A DNA stretch of 64,000 bases from Hwangdonia lutea (GTDB lineage: Bacteria; Bacteroidota; Bacteroidia; Flavobacteriales; Flavobacteriaceae), in assembly GCF_032814565.1 (NCBI RefSeq), contig NZ_CP136521.1:3842596-3906595 (forward strand). Direction: 5' to 3'. Under the pieces are notes generated by a model. The model saw only the letters and a program-made list of their open reading frames with translations. It had not been told where the DNA came from and searched no databases. The position numbers and the translations under genes are program-made. Within the stretch, counting starts at the first letter, position 1. Each line of letters begins with the position of its first letter. This document shows, piece by piece, positions 25,474 to 33,600 of this stretch.

Positions 25474-25486
25474 AACGTGTTACAAC
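25474..25486 (+). repeat. cassette site S3, left arm only
   Basis: AAC-GTGTTAC-AAC matches the left ends of S1 and S2, and its tag is the reverse complement of the cassette C start tag in six of seven bases. The GTATATAG stem expected next is missing, and no complementary right end is found within 206 bp. The last site therefore appears truncated. Confidence 0.6.
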
Positions 25487-25769
25487 AAGACCTAAGTTAA
25501 AAAACCAGACACTTTAAGCTCATTTACAAACAAAACCTTCCAAAAAACAAACCAGCGTATTGGATTAAAACCTAAGCCAGCAAATATTTGCGTTAGGGAT
25601 TGCAGAGGAAAGCCCACAGCGCCTTTTTTGGCGCGAGGACTTGCAACGTAAAGCCCGACGCTCCCGATAACTATCGGGAGCGTAACGCCCAAAAACATTT
25701 CGTAATAAGAGGCTGTTTTAATTAATCATTTACATTTTATATTATTATTTTAGTTGAAAATTTTAAAAC
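25487..25769. other. intergenic stretch with composite repeat copy B
   Basis: The 301 bp between the last cassette gene (25468) and the M42 gene hold the truncated site S3, a copy of the GATGCGGCATCC-type composite element (25591–25690), and an AT-rich region with TATTTTAG just before the M42 gene (a possible promoter). No gene is visible. Confidence 0.6.
25591..25690 (+). repeat. composite dispersed element, copy B
   Basis: It starts CGTTAGGGATTGCAGAGG and continues through GCGCC...GGCGC, then AACGTAAAGCCCGACGCTCC, the palindrome CCCGATAACTATCGGG, and GCGTAACGCCC. The end module (AAAGCCCGAC–hairpin–GTAACGCCC) is shared with copies A and C. The start, GTTAGGGATTG, is shared with copy C. Confidence 0.7.
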
Positions 25770-26858
25770 ATGGCAAAAAAGAACATTCTTAATAAAAAAT
25801 CGATAGACTTTTTAGAAAAATATTTAAACAACGCCGCCCCAACGGGCTACGAATGGACAGGGCAAAAATTGTGGATGGATTACCTTAAACCTTATGTGGA
25901 TGAGTTTATTACCGATACTTACGGCACTGCGGTTGGTGTAATTAACCCCAAGGCGAAATACAAAGTGGTGATTGAGGGGCATGCCGACGAAATTTCGTGG
26001 TACGTTAATTATATTTCTGATAACGGCTTAATTTATGTGATTAGAAACGGTGGTAGCGACCACCAAATTGCACCGAGTAAAATTGTAAATATCCACACAA
26101 AAAAGGGCATTGTAAAAGGTGTTTTTGGTTGGCCGGCCATCCATACGCGCAACAAAGCTAAAGAAGAGGCGCCAAAACCCGATAATATTTTTATTGATTG
26201 TGGTTGTAAAACCAAGGAGGATGTTGAAAAACTGGGTGTGCACGTGGGTTGTGTAATTACTTATCCAGACGAATTTCATATTTTAAACAAAGACAATTTT
26301 GTGTGTCGCGCCTTAGATAACCGTATGGGTGGTTTTATGATTGCCGAAGTAGCACGATTACTTAAAGAGAATAAAAAGGAACTGCCTTTTGGATTGTACA
26401 TAACCAATTCCGTGCAAGAAGAAATTGGTTTGCGCGGGGCAGAAATGATTACCCACACCATAAAACCCCATGTGGCCATTGTTACCGATGTAACGCACGA
26501 TACCACTACCCCAATGATTGAAAAGAAAAAAGAAGGCCATCTGGAATTGGGTAAAGGCCCTGTGGTTGCTTATGCACCCGCGGTACAGCAAAAACTGCGC
26601 GATTTAATTACCGATACGGCAGAGGCCAAAAAAATACCTTTTCAGCGTTCGGCACTATCAAGAGCCACAGGAACCGATACCGATGCTTTTGCTTATAGCA
26701 ATGGTGGCGTTGCTTCGGCGTTAATATCCTTACCGCTACGTTACATGCACACCACGGTAGAAATGGTGCATAGAGACGATGTGGAAAACGTGATTAAACT
26801 CATTTACGAAACGCTGCTTAATATAAAAGACGGGGAAACGTTTTCGTATTTTAAATAA
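25770..26858 (+). CDS. M42-family metallopeptidase (glutamyl/general aminopeptidase)
   Basis: This 362-residue cytosolic enzyme belongs to the dinuclear M42 (FrvX/PepA-like, TET aminopeptidase) family. Metal-ligand regions visible are VIEGHADEISW (His71, Asp73), ALDNRMGG, NSVQEEIGLRGA (Glu pair), VTDVTHDTT and MHTTVEMVH near the C-terminus. It trims N-terminal residues from peptides as a large oligomer in known homologues. A strong terminator follows directly, so it is monocistronic. Confidence 0.92.
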   Translation: MAKKNILNKKSIDFLEKYLNNAAPTGYEWTGQKLWMDYLKPYVDEFITDTYGTAVGVINPKAKYKVVIEGHADEISWYVNYISDNGLIYVIRNGGSDHQIAPSKIVNIHTKKGIVKGVFGWPAIHTRNKAKEEAPKPDNIFIDCGCKTKEDVEKLGVHVGCVITYPDEFHILNKDNFVCRALDNRMGGFMIAEVARLLKENKKELPFGLYITNSVQEEIGLRGAEMITHTIKPHVAIVTDVTHDTTTPMIEKKKEGHLELGKGPVVAYAPAVQQKLRDLITDTAEAKKIPFQRSALSRATGTDTDAFAYSNGGVASALISLPLRYMHTTVEMVHRDDVENVIKLIYETLLNIKDGETFSYFK

Positions 26859-26868
26859 AAAAACACAG

Positions 26869-26897
26869 AAAGCACCATTAAAACGTGGTGCTTTTTA
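26869..26897 (+). terminator. intrinsic terminator of the M42 gene
   Basis: AAGCACCA (26870–26877) pairs with TGGTGCTT (26886–26893), followed by TTT. It starts 11 bp after the stop codon. Confidence 0.85.
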
Positions 26898-26907
26898 ATT
26901 ATAATTT

Positions 26908-27063
26908 GGGCGTTACCCCAAAAAAGGGGTCGGGCTTTCCGCTATATCTTTTTTTACGTCATAGCGAGGAGCAAGCGACGTGGCTATCTTTTAAATTTTA
27001 GTTCTAAGCTAAGTATGGTTTTAGCTTTCAAAAAAAAGGATGCCGCATCAATCCCTAACGCAA
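26908..27063 (-). repeat. composite dispersed element, copy C (reverse), with nested GCGAGGAG repeat
   Basis: GGGCGTTACCCC, a short hairpin, GGGGTCGGGCTTTCCGC and TATATC form one end, and GGATGCCGCATCAATCCC plus TAACGCAAC the other. This is the reverse complement of copy A's arrangement. Between the two ends lies a third copy of the GCGAGGAG repeat (26957–26991), so one repeat family is nested in another. Confidence 0.78.
26957..26991 (+). repeat. GCGAGGAG-type dispersed repeat, copy 3 (nested)
   Basis: CGTCATAGCGAGGAGCAAGC followed by GACGTGGCTATCTTT. The two changes from copy 1 (T to A in CGTCATAGC and A to T in GGCTATCT) are complementary. A folded stem is therefore conserved, which points to selection or transposition as a hairpin. 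Confidence 0.72.
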
Positions 27064-27107
27064 CTTATCGTTCCCATTAAAATGATTAGTTTTCAATAAA
27101 AAATATA

Positions 27108-27662
27108 ATGGACGAATACATTGATATATTAAATGCCAACGGAAAGCCAACGGGCAAATCTGCCTTAAAATCCGTCATCCACCAAAAAGGCTATTACCAC
27201 AATACGGCACACGTTTGGTTTTACACAAACGATGGCGAAATTTTATTATCGCAACGTTCGGCAAAAAAACTAATTTGCCCATTGCTTTGGGATGTTTCTG
27301 TTGCCGGACATGTTGATGCGGGCGAAACCATAAAACAAGCTGCCATAAGGGAAACCAAGGAAGAAATCGGATTAAAAGTCCACGAAAGCGATTTGCATAA
27401 AATTGGCGTTTTTGAGTGTTTTCAATCTTATGAAAATGGCATTGTAGACAACGAATTCCATCACACATTCATCAGCGAATTAAATGTTTCAGTGGACGAA
27501 TTAATACCACAACCGGATGAGGTTGAAGCTTTAAAACTGGTTTCTCCTCATGATTTTAAAAATCATATTGACAATATTAATACGAAAAACAATCACTTTG
27601 TGGCTTCAAACAAACCGTATTACGAAACTGTTTTGCAAAAGATTTTACAGACGATTGCCTAA
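27108..27662 (+). CDS. Nudix hydrolase, isopentenyl-diphosphate-isomerase-like
   Basis: This 184-residue protein has the complete Nudix box GHVDAGETIKQAAIRETKEE (about 65–84), followed by IGL. The flanking regions (LSQRSAKKLICPLLWDVSVAG) resemble the IDI-like/YfcD branch of Nudix enzymes. It should hydrolyse a nucleoside-diphosphate-like substrate; true isomerase activity is unlikely because the isomerase Cys motif is not evident. The gene is isolated between two repeat-bearing gaps. Confidence 0.85.
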   Translation: MDEYIDILNANGKPTGKSALKSVIHQKGYYHNTAHVWFYTNDGEILLSQRSAKKLICPLLWDVSVAGHVDAGETIKQAAIRETKEEIGLKVHESDLHKIGVFECFQSYENGIVDNEFHHTFISELNVSVDELIPQPDEVEALKLVSPHDFKNHIDNINTKNNHFVASNKPYYETVLQKILQTIA

Positions 27663-27746
27663 GTTTCTTTCACCTAAATTCAGCTTCTAAAAAAATAAAG
27701 GGGCTTATAATATTGCTTATATTTACAACGAATCAAATTGTAAACT

Positions 27747-28232
27747 ATGAGTCAAACCTTCAAAACCAACGTTAATAATACCTTCGAATTTGAAATTGAC
27801 GAAGAAGCCATTTTAAATCTTGATGCCATTCAAGTTTCAGACGCTGAGTTTCATGTGCTTCATCACCATAAATCATACCATGTCGAGATTGAAGAATCAA
27901 ATTTCAACAACAAAACATATCAAGTAAAAGTTAACAACAATACGTATAACATAAACATTTTCAACAACTTAGATGCATTAATTAAAGAAATGGGTTTTAC
28001 CATAGGTTCAACAAAACATGTCGATTCCATAAAAGCGCCCATGCCCGGATTAATTTTAGAAATACAAGTTGAAGCAAATCAAGAGGTTAAAGAAAACGAC
28101 ACCTTGCTTATTCTTGAAGCGATGAAAATGGAAAACATTATAACCTCGCCAAGAGACGGGATTATTAAATCTATTTCGGTAACAAAAGGTGATGCCGTAG
28201 AAAAAAACCAGTTGTTAATTGAGTTTGAATAA
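27747..28232 (+). CDS. biotin carboxyl carrier protein of an acyl-CoA carboxylase
   Basis: The protein has 161 residues; the C-terminal ~70 form a biotinyl domain with the biotin-accepting Lys127 in LILEAMKMEN. The Ala/Pro-rich linker (SIKAPMPG) at ~94–101 is short, as in propionyl-CoA and other acyl-CoA carboxylases. It is the first gene of a three-gene operon with the biotin carboxylase and carboxyltransferase genes, so the complex can be assembled from this locus. Confidence 0.9.
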   Translation: MSQTFKTNVNNTFEFEIDEEAILNLDAIQVSDAEFHVLHHHKSYHVEIEESNFNNKTYQVKVNNNTYNINIFNNLDALIKEMGFTIGSTKHVDSIKAPMPGLILEIQVEANQEVKENDTLLILEAMKMENIITSPRDGIIKSISVTKGDAVEKNQLLIEFE

Positions 28233-28347
28233 ATGAAAAACAACCACGAATACACGAATTTTTTATAATCAATAAACTTTTTAAGAAAACATTCGTGAAT
28301 TCGTGGCGAAAAAAATCCCTCTCAATTGTTGAGGGTTAGAAAAAGAA

Positions 28348-29790
28348 ATGAAAAAAATACTAGTAGCGAACCGCGGTGAAATTGCCATTAGAGTGATGAA
28401 AACAGCTCAAAACATGGGACTAAAAACGGTCGCTGTTTTTTCCACGGCCGATAGAAATGCACCCCATGTAAAATTTGCAGACCAAGCCGTTTGTATTGGT
28501 GAATCGCCATCAAATCAATCGTATTTACGCGGTGATAAAATTATAGATGTCGCCAAACAACTTAAGGTAGATGCCATTCATCCCGGATATGGATTTTTAA
28601 GTGAAAATGCCGATTTTGCCGAATTGTGCGAAACAAACAACATCATTTTTATTGGGCCAAAATCTAAAGCCATCAAAATTATGGGCAGTAAATTGGCAGC
28701 CAAAGAAGCTGTAAAGCAGTACAATATTCCCATGGTTCCCGGAATTGATGAAGCCATTACCGATGTTGAAAAAGCGAAAACCATTGCCAAAAACATAGGT
28801 TTTCCAATATTGATAAAAGCCTCGGCCGGTGGCGGCGGAAAAGGTATGCGTGTGGTTGAAAAAGAAAGTGATTTGGAATCGCAAATGAAGCGCGCTATTA
28901 GTGAAGCCACTTCCGCTTTTGGCGATGGTTCCGTTTTTATAGAAAAATATGTGGGTTCGCCACGCCACATCGAAATTCAAATAGTAGCCGACAGCCATGG
29001 TAATGTTTTACATTTTTTTGAGCGCGAATGCAGTATCCAACGGCGGCATCAAAAAGTGATTGAAGAAGCACCCTCGTCTGTTTTAAGTCCACAGTTACGT
29101 GAAAAAATGGGGGAAGCTGCTATTAAAGTCGCCAAATCCTGTGATTATTTAGGCGCTGGAACGGTGGAGTTTCTATTGGACGAAAACCATAATTTCTATT
29201 TCTTGGAAATGAATACAAGGTTACAGGTTGAACATCCGGTTACCGAATTGATTTGTGGCGTCGATTTGGTGGAACTTCAAATCCGTGTGGCTCGTGATGA
29301 AGCCCTTAAAATCAATCAAAAAGATTTAAAAATAAAAGGACATGCCTTAGAATTACGGGTTTATGCCGAAGACCCTTTAAACGATTTTTTACCAAGTGTG
29401 GGCACTTTAGAAACGTACAAGCTTCCTGTGGGTGCAAACATTCGTATTGATAATGGTTTTGAAGAAGGCATGGACATCCCCATTTATTATGACCCCATGC
29501 TTGCTAAATTAATTACCTATGGAAAAACCCGCGAAGCCGCTATTCAGCTTATGATTCACGCTATAGAAAATTATCATGTTGAAGGCGTGCAAACCACCTT
29601 GGCATTTGGAAAATATGTGTGTGAACACGACGCGTTTCGCTCTGGAAATTTTGATACGCATTTTGTAAAAAACCATTACACCCCAAAAACTTTAAAAATT
29701 GAAACAGAAAATGAAGCAAGAATTGCAGCATTAATAGCTTTAAAGCAATATTTGACAGATCAAAAACTACTGCGTTTACCAAACAACTAA
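28348..29790 (+). CDS. accC: biotin carboxylase subunit of acyl-CoA carboxylase
   Basis: This 480-residue ATP-grasp enzyme carboxylates the biotin on the neighbouring carrier with bicarbonate and ATP. The N-terminal ILVANRGEIAIRV, the Gly-rich ATP loop GGGGKGMRVV (161–170), FFERECSIQRRHQKVIEEAP and EMNTRLQVEHPVTE are all present. The length is that of a stand-alone subunit without a fused carrier. With its neighbours it most likely forms a propionyl-CoA or other acyl-CoA carboxylase; the housekeeping acetyl-CoA enzyme would be elsewhere. Confidence 0.93.
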   Translation: MKKILVANRGEIAIRVMKTAQNMGLKTVAVFSTADRNAPHVKFADQAVCIGESPSNQSYLRGDKIIDVAKQLKVDAIHPGYGFLSENADFAELCETNNIIFIGPKSKAIKIMGSKLAAKEAVKQYNIPMVPGIDEAITDVEKAKTIAKNIGFPILIKASAGGGGKGMRVVEKESDLESQMKRAISEATSAFGDGSVFIEKYVGSPRHIEIQIVADSHGNVLHFFERECSIQRRHQKVIEEAPSSVLSPQLREKMGEAAIKVAKSCDYLGAGTVEFLLDENHNFYFLEMNTRLQVEHPVTELICGVDLVELQIRVARDEALKINQKDLKIKGHALELRVYAEDPLNDFLPSVGTLETYKLPVGANIRIDNGFEEGMDIPIYYDPMLAKLITYGKTREAAIQLMIHAIENYHVEGVQTTLAFGKYVCEHDAFRSGNFDTHFVKNHYTPKTLKIETENEARIAALIALKQYLTDQKLLRLPNN

Positions 29791-29802
29791 ACATTAACTG
29801 TC

Positions 29803-29822
29803 ATTCCTGTGAAGGCAGGAAT
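29803..29822. repeat. ATTCCTG-TGAAGG-CAGGAAT palindrome
   Basis: This is a member of the ATTCCTGCC hairpin family between accC and the carboxyltransferase gene, inside an operon. It has no T-run and so is unlikely to end transcription. Confidence 0.75.
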
Positions 29823-29846
29823 CCACTATAATAATCTTGCATAAAT

Positions 29847-31388
29847 ATGAAAACCAAAATAGATAAATTAAACGAGAAACTACAATTAGCACATTTAGGC
29901 GGCGGACAAAAACGGATTGATAAGCAACACGCCAAAAAAAAACTAACGGCTAGAGAACGTGTAAACTATTTGATGGACGAAGGTTCCTTTGAAGAAATCG
30001 GAGCTTTGGTAACGCACAGAACTACCGATTTTGGTATGGAAAATCAAATCTATTACGGCGATGGTGTTATCACGGGCTACGGTACTGTTAATGGCCGATT
30101 GGTTTATATTTACGCCCAAGACTTTACGGTTTTTGGTGGCGCCTTATCCGAAACACATGCCGAAAAAATCTGTAAAATTATGGATTTGGCCCTTAAAGTT
30201 GGTGCACCAATAATCGGACTTAACGACTCCGGTGGAGCGCGTATTCAAGAAGGTGTGCGCTCCTTAGGTGGTTATGCCGATATTTTTTATAGAAACGTAC
30301 AAGCCTCGGGGGTAATTCCGCAAATTTCGGCCATTATGGGACCCTGTGCGGGTGGCGCGGTGTATTCTCCGGCAATGACCGATTTTACGATGATGGTGGA
30401 AAATACAAGTTACATGTTTGTTACCGGGCCCAATGTTGTAAAAACGGTAACGAATGAAGCCGTTACAAGCGAAGAATTAGGCGGCGCTTACACCCATGCT
30501 TCAAAATCCGGTGTGGCCCATAAAACCTCGGCAAACGATATTGCATGTTTGGAAGATATAAAAAATCTTTTAAGTTATTTACCTCAAAACAATACCGAAA
30601 CACCACACACAATAGACATTGAAATCCAAAATGAAATTCGCGATGTATTATCGGATATCGTTCCGGACAACCCTAATAAACCATACGACATGCACGCGGT
30701 AATTTCTGGAATTATTGACACGGATTCCTTTTACGAAATTCATAAGGATTATGCCGAAAATATCATTGTAGGTTTCGCTCGCTTAGGCGGAAAAAGCATT
30801 GGTATTGTTGCTAATCAGCCACAATTTTTAGCTGGTGTTTTAGATGTAAATAGCTCTAAAAAGGCAGCACGATTTACACGTTTTTGCGACTGTTTTAATA
30901 TTCCATTACTTGTTTTGGTTGATGTTCCCGGGTTTTTACCAGGCACCGACCAAGAGTGGAATGGTATTATTGTGCATGGTGCCAAACTATTGTATGCATT
31001 AAGTGAAGCTACCGTGCCACGAGTAACCGTAATTACCAGAAAAGCCTATGGCGGTGCTTACGATGTAATGAATTCCAAACATATTGGAGCAGATTTAAAT
31101 TACGCATGGCCAGGTGCCGAAATTGCGGTAATGGGTGCAAAAGGCGCAAGTGAAATCATCTTTAAAAAAGAAATAGCCAATGCCGATGACCCCGTAGAAA
31201 AACTTGCTAAAAAAGAAGCCGAATATGCCGAAAAATTTGCAAACCCTTATCGTGCCGCAGAACGTGGTTTTATTGATGAAGTAATTCTGCCAAAAAACAC
31301 GAGGCGCAAATTAATCAAAGCATTTAATATGTTAGAAGATAAAAAGGTAGATAGCCCTAAGCGCAAACATGGCAATATTCCGCTATAA
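29847..31388 (+). CDS. acyl-CoA (propionyl-CoA type) carboxylase beta subunit
   Basis: This 513-residue carboxyltransferase moves the carboxyl group from biotin to an acyl-CoA. The crotonase-like N-half has [20 protein letters not shown] and [18 protein letters not shown]. The C-half has [24 protein letters not shown] and [14 protein letters not shown], as in PccB-type subunits. The length fits a complete N+C carboxyltransferase. The product would be methylmalonyl-CoA if the substrate is propionyl-CoA. It ends the three-gene operon. Confidence 0.92.
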   Translation: MKTKIDKLNEKLQLAHLGGGQKRIDKQHAKKKLTARERVNYLMDEGSFEEIGALVTHRTTDFGMENQIYYGDGVITGYGTVNGRLVYIYAQDFTVFGGALSETHAEKICKIMDLALKVGAPIIGLNDSGGARIQEGVRSLGGYADIFYRNVQASGVIPQISAIMGPCAGGAVYSPAMTDFTMMVENTSYMFVTGPNVVKTVTNEAVTSEELGGAYTHASKSGVAHKTSANDIACLEDIKNLLSYLPQNNTETPHTIDIEIQNEIRDVLSDIVPDNPNKPYDMHAVISGIIDTDSFYEIHKDYAENIIVGFARLGGKSIGIVANQPQFLAGVLDVNSSKKAARFTRFCDCFNIPLLVLVDVPGFLPGTDQEWNGIIVHGAKLLYALSEATVPRVTVITRKAYGGAYDVMNSKHIGADLNYAWPGAEIAVMGAKGASEIIFKKEIANADDPVEKLAKKEAEYAEKFANPYRAAERGFIDEVILPKNTRRKLIKAFNMLEDKKVDSPKRKHGNIPL

Positions 31389-31472
31389 ACACGACGTTTA
31401 AGGTTATTGGTTTTAGCTTTCTTTCCATATTAAAAAATCTGAATTCGTAAATCTAAATTCGTAAATCATCCC

Positions 31473-31480
31473 TATCTTTG
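31473..31480 (+). promoter_or_regulatory. consensus promoter of the dual immunophilin gene
   Basis: TATCTTTG is a perfect -7 box, 22 bp before the ATG at 31503. It is preceded by two near-identical AATTCGTAAATC repeats (31442–31453 and 31457–31468), which may bind a regulator. Confidence 0.6.
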
Positions 31481-31502
31481 CTCTTTCTTAAAAATTAGAA
31501 CC

Positions 31503-32435
31503 ATGCAAGACGGATTATACGCAAAATTCAATACAACAAAAGGAGAAATACTTGTTGCTTTAGAGTACAAAAAAACACCAGGAACCGTAGGTAACTTTGT
31601 TGCTTTGGCAGAAGGAAACCTAGAAAACTCGGTAAAACCACAGGGTACGCCTTATTATGATGGTTTAAAATTCCATCGGGTAATTCCAGATTTTATGATT
31701 CAAGGTGGTTGTCCACAAGGATCGGGATCGGGTAACCCAGGCTACAAATTTGATGATGAATTTCACCCAGATTTAAAACATGATGCCCCAGGCGTGTTAT
31801 CTATGGCCAATGCGGGCCCAGGCACTAACGGCAGTCAGTTTTTTATTACTCATGTTGAAACCCCTTGGTTGGATAACAACCATACTGTTTTTGGAAAAGT
31901 TGAAGAAGGACAGGATGTGGTTGATGCCATTGCACAAGGTGATGTAATTGACAGCTTAGAGATTATTAGAGTTGGTGCCGATGCAGAAGCTTATAATGCT
32001 GTGGAAGCCTTTAGAACCTTTGAAGGCTCCAGGGAAAAAAGATTAGCAGAAGCTAAAGCCTTAGCTGATGCTGAATTAGATAAAATTGCAGCCGGTTTCA
32101 ATAAAACAGATAGTGGTTTGCGTTATCAAATCATTCAAGAAGGAAAAGGCACCAAAGCCGAAAAAGGTAAAACCGTTTCGGTACATTATAAAGGGCAATT
32201 GGCCGATGGTACGGTATTCGATTCTTCATACAAACGCAACCAACCACTTGAGTTTCCTGTTGGTGTTGGTCAAGTTATCCCAGGATGGGACGAAGGCATT
32301 TGTTTGTTAAATGTAGGCGATAAAGCACGTTTGGTTATCCCAAGTGAATTAGGCTACGGAAGCCGAGGCGCAGGCGGTGTAATTCCACCAGATGCCACTT
32401 TAATTTTCGATGTCGAGTTGATGGACGTAAAATAA
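31503..32435 (+). CDS. dual-family immunophilin: cyclophilin–FKBP fusion peptidyl-prolyl isomerase
   Basis: This 310-residue protein joins two unrelated prolyl-isomerase folds. Residues ~5–160 are a cyclophilin ([35 protein letters not shown]), and ~215–310 an FKBP domain ([41 protein letters not shown]). A charged, Ala-rich helix connects them. Such cyclophilin-first fusions are known from Flavobacterium johnsoniae. No signal peptide is visible, so it acts in the cytoplasm. It has its own promoter and terminator. Confidence 0.92.
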   Translation: MQDGLYAKFNTTKGEILVALEYKKTPGTVGNFVALAEGNLENSVKPQGTPYYDGLKFHRVIPDFMIQGGCPQGSGSGNPGYKFDDEFHPDLKHDAPGVLSMANAGPGTNGSQFFITHVETPWLDNNHTVFGKVEEGQDVVDAIAQGDVIDSLEIIRVGADAEAYNAVEAFRTFEGSREKRLAEAKALADAELDKIAAGFNKTDSGLRYQIIQEGKGTKAEKGKTVSVHYKGQLADGTVFDSSYKRNQPLEFPVGVGQVIPGWDEGICLLNVGDKARLVIPSELGYGSRGAGGVIPPDATLIFDVELMDVK

Positions 32436-32490
32436 TAGTAAGCCATATTAGGCCACACAAAGTTTACTACAATAAATAAGTTTCAAAAAA

Positions 32491-32520
32491 ACATCCATTG
32501 AGGATGTTTTTTTGTTTTTG
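32491..32520 (+). terminator. intrinsic terminator of the immunophilin gene
   Basis: AACATCC (32491–32497) pairs with GGATGTT (32503–32509), followed by a long T-run. Confidence 0.88.
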
Positions 32521-32595
32521 GTACATTACGGCTAATTATCTATTTGTTTATCGATTAAATTTCTTGCGGAATTGGTGTAAATATATATTTAGGTA

Positions 32596-33018
32596 ATGGT
32601 TAGTATAAAAGAAACCTATTTATATTCGGAAGTCATAAAAGAGTTCTCATATTCTTTTGGCAACATCTATATATTTGACGGATTTGTGGTTTCAGAAATT
32701 AACCAAGGACAAATTATCACTTGGGATAAACAAGCCAAATTAATTGTTGACGACCTATCTGCTTTTTTAGGTACAAATGGTGCCGATGTTATTTATATTT
32801 CCAATCGTATTAATTCGTATTCCGTTGTAGCTTTAGATTGGTTAAAGTTTTTTAAGCACAATTACAGCTTAAAAGCCTATTGCATGGTATCAAAAAATAA
32901 ATCAGGAACATTAAGCGCTGTGATAGAAAGGTTATTCTATACAAAAAAAATCAAACATTTTAATAGTTTATTTGAAGCCGTAAACTGTATTAAACAGGGT
33001 GTTATCGAAATTGCCTAA
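32596..33018 (+). CDS. conserved hypothetical, possibly SpoIIAA/STAS-like
   Basis: This 140-residue soluble protein has an alternating strand/helix pattern (FGNIYIFDGFVVSEIN, DVIYISNRINSYSV, LKAYCMVSKNK, AVIERLFY). The pattern reminds me of flavobacterial STAS/SEC14-like proteins. I cannot assign a function. It stands upstream of the bacillithiol-transferase-like gene by 21 bp and may be co-transcribed. Confidence 0.6.
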   Translation: MVSIKETYLYSEVIKEFSYSFGNIYIFDGFVVSEINQGQIITWDKQAKLIVDDLSAFLGTNGADVIYISNRINSYSVVALDWLKFFKHNYSLKAYCMVSKNKSGTLSAVIERLFYTKKIKHFNSLFEAVNCIKQGVIEIA

Positions 33019-33039
33019 CCATTAATTATTTGTGTTTGC

Positions 33040-33582
33040 ATGGGAGAACAAGAACTACAAAAACTAAAATATCCTATTGGTCAGTTTGAGAGTCCGAAAG
33101 TCATTTCACAGAAACACATTGAAAACTGGATTACCATTTTAGAGCATTTTCCCAACCGCTTGGAAACCTTGGTAGAAAACCTATCTGACCAGCAATTAGA
33201 TACGGCATATAGGCTTGATGGCTGGACGGTGAGGCAGGTTGTACATCATCTCTCCGATAGTCATCTTCATAGTTATGTCCGTTTTAAATGGACCTTAACC
33301 GAAGAAAACCCGGTTATAAAACCCTACTTCGAAGATCGGTGGGCTGCACTTAACGATTCTAAAACAGCACCCATAGCCATGTCTCTTAATTTATTAAAGG
33401 CTATTCATTTTAAATTGGTTTATTTGCTTAAAACCTTATCGGATCACGATTTAAACAAATACTTTATTCATCCGGACACCAACAACAAAGTCATTTTAAA
33501 AAATAATATAGGCATTTATGCGTGGCACAGTAACCATCATTATGCGCATATTCAAAATTTGTTAAAACGAAAAGGTTGGTGA
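33040..33582 (+). CDS. YfiT/BstA-family DinB-fold thiol transferase
   Basis: This 180-residue four-helix DinB-superfamily protein has the metal-binding His set of the YfiT group: HHLSDSHLH (about residues 69–77) and AWHSNHHYAHI near the C-terminus. The N-terminal LKYPIGQFE motif is also typical. In Firmicutes the family transfers bacillithiol to electrophiles; in Bacteroidota the thiol used is uncertain. Confidence 0.85.
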   Translation: MGEQELQKLKYPIGQFESPKVISQKHIENWITILEHFPNRLETLVENLSDQQLDTAYRLDGWTVRQVVHHLSDSHLHSYVRFKWTLTEENPVIKPYFEDRWAALNDSKTAPIAMSLNLLKAIHFKLVYLLKTLSDHDLNKYFIHPDTNNKVILKNNIGIYAWHSNHHYAHIQNLLKRKGW

Positions 33583-33600
33583 TTATTTAAAACAATATTT

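Larger units (their letters stand above)
22737..25486 (+). mobile_element. array of three integron-like gene cassettes
   Basis: Three head-to-tail units (22738–23789, 23790–24725 and 24726–about 25486) each start with TT-N7-ATT after a G and end with AAC-N7'-AAC. N7' is the reverse complement of the N7 of the same unit: GCCCACA/TGTGGGC, GGCATTA/TAATGCC, ATAACAC/GTGTTAC (one mismatch). The tags differ between units. That is the pattern expected if each unit excises and inserts as a circle at G|TT, as integron cassettes do. Genes fill the space between sites and all run in one direction. No integrase gene is in the window. Confidence 0.7.

Noticed and set aside
22737..25486. Classical IntI-type attC sites
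   Set aside because: The core GTTRRRY/RYYYAAC does not fit, and no intI-like gene is present. The array is therefore described as integron-like, not as an integron.
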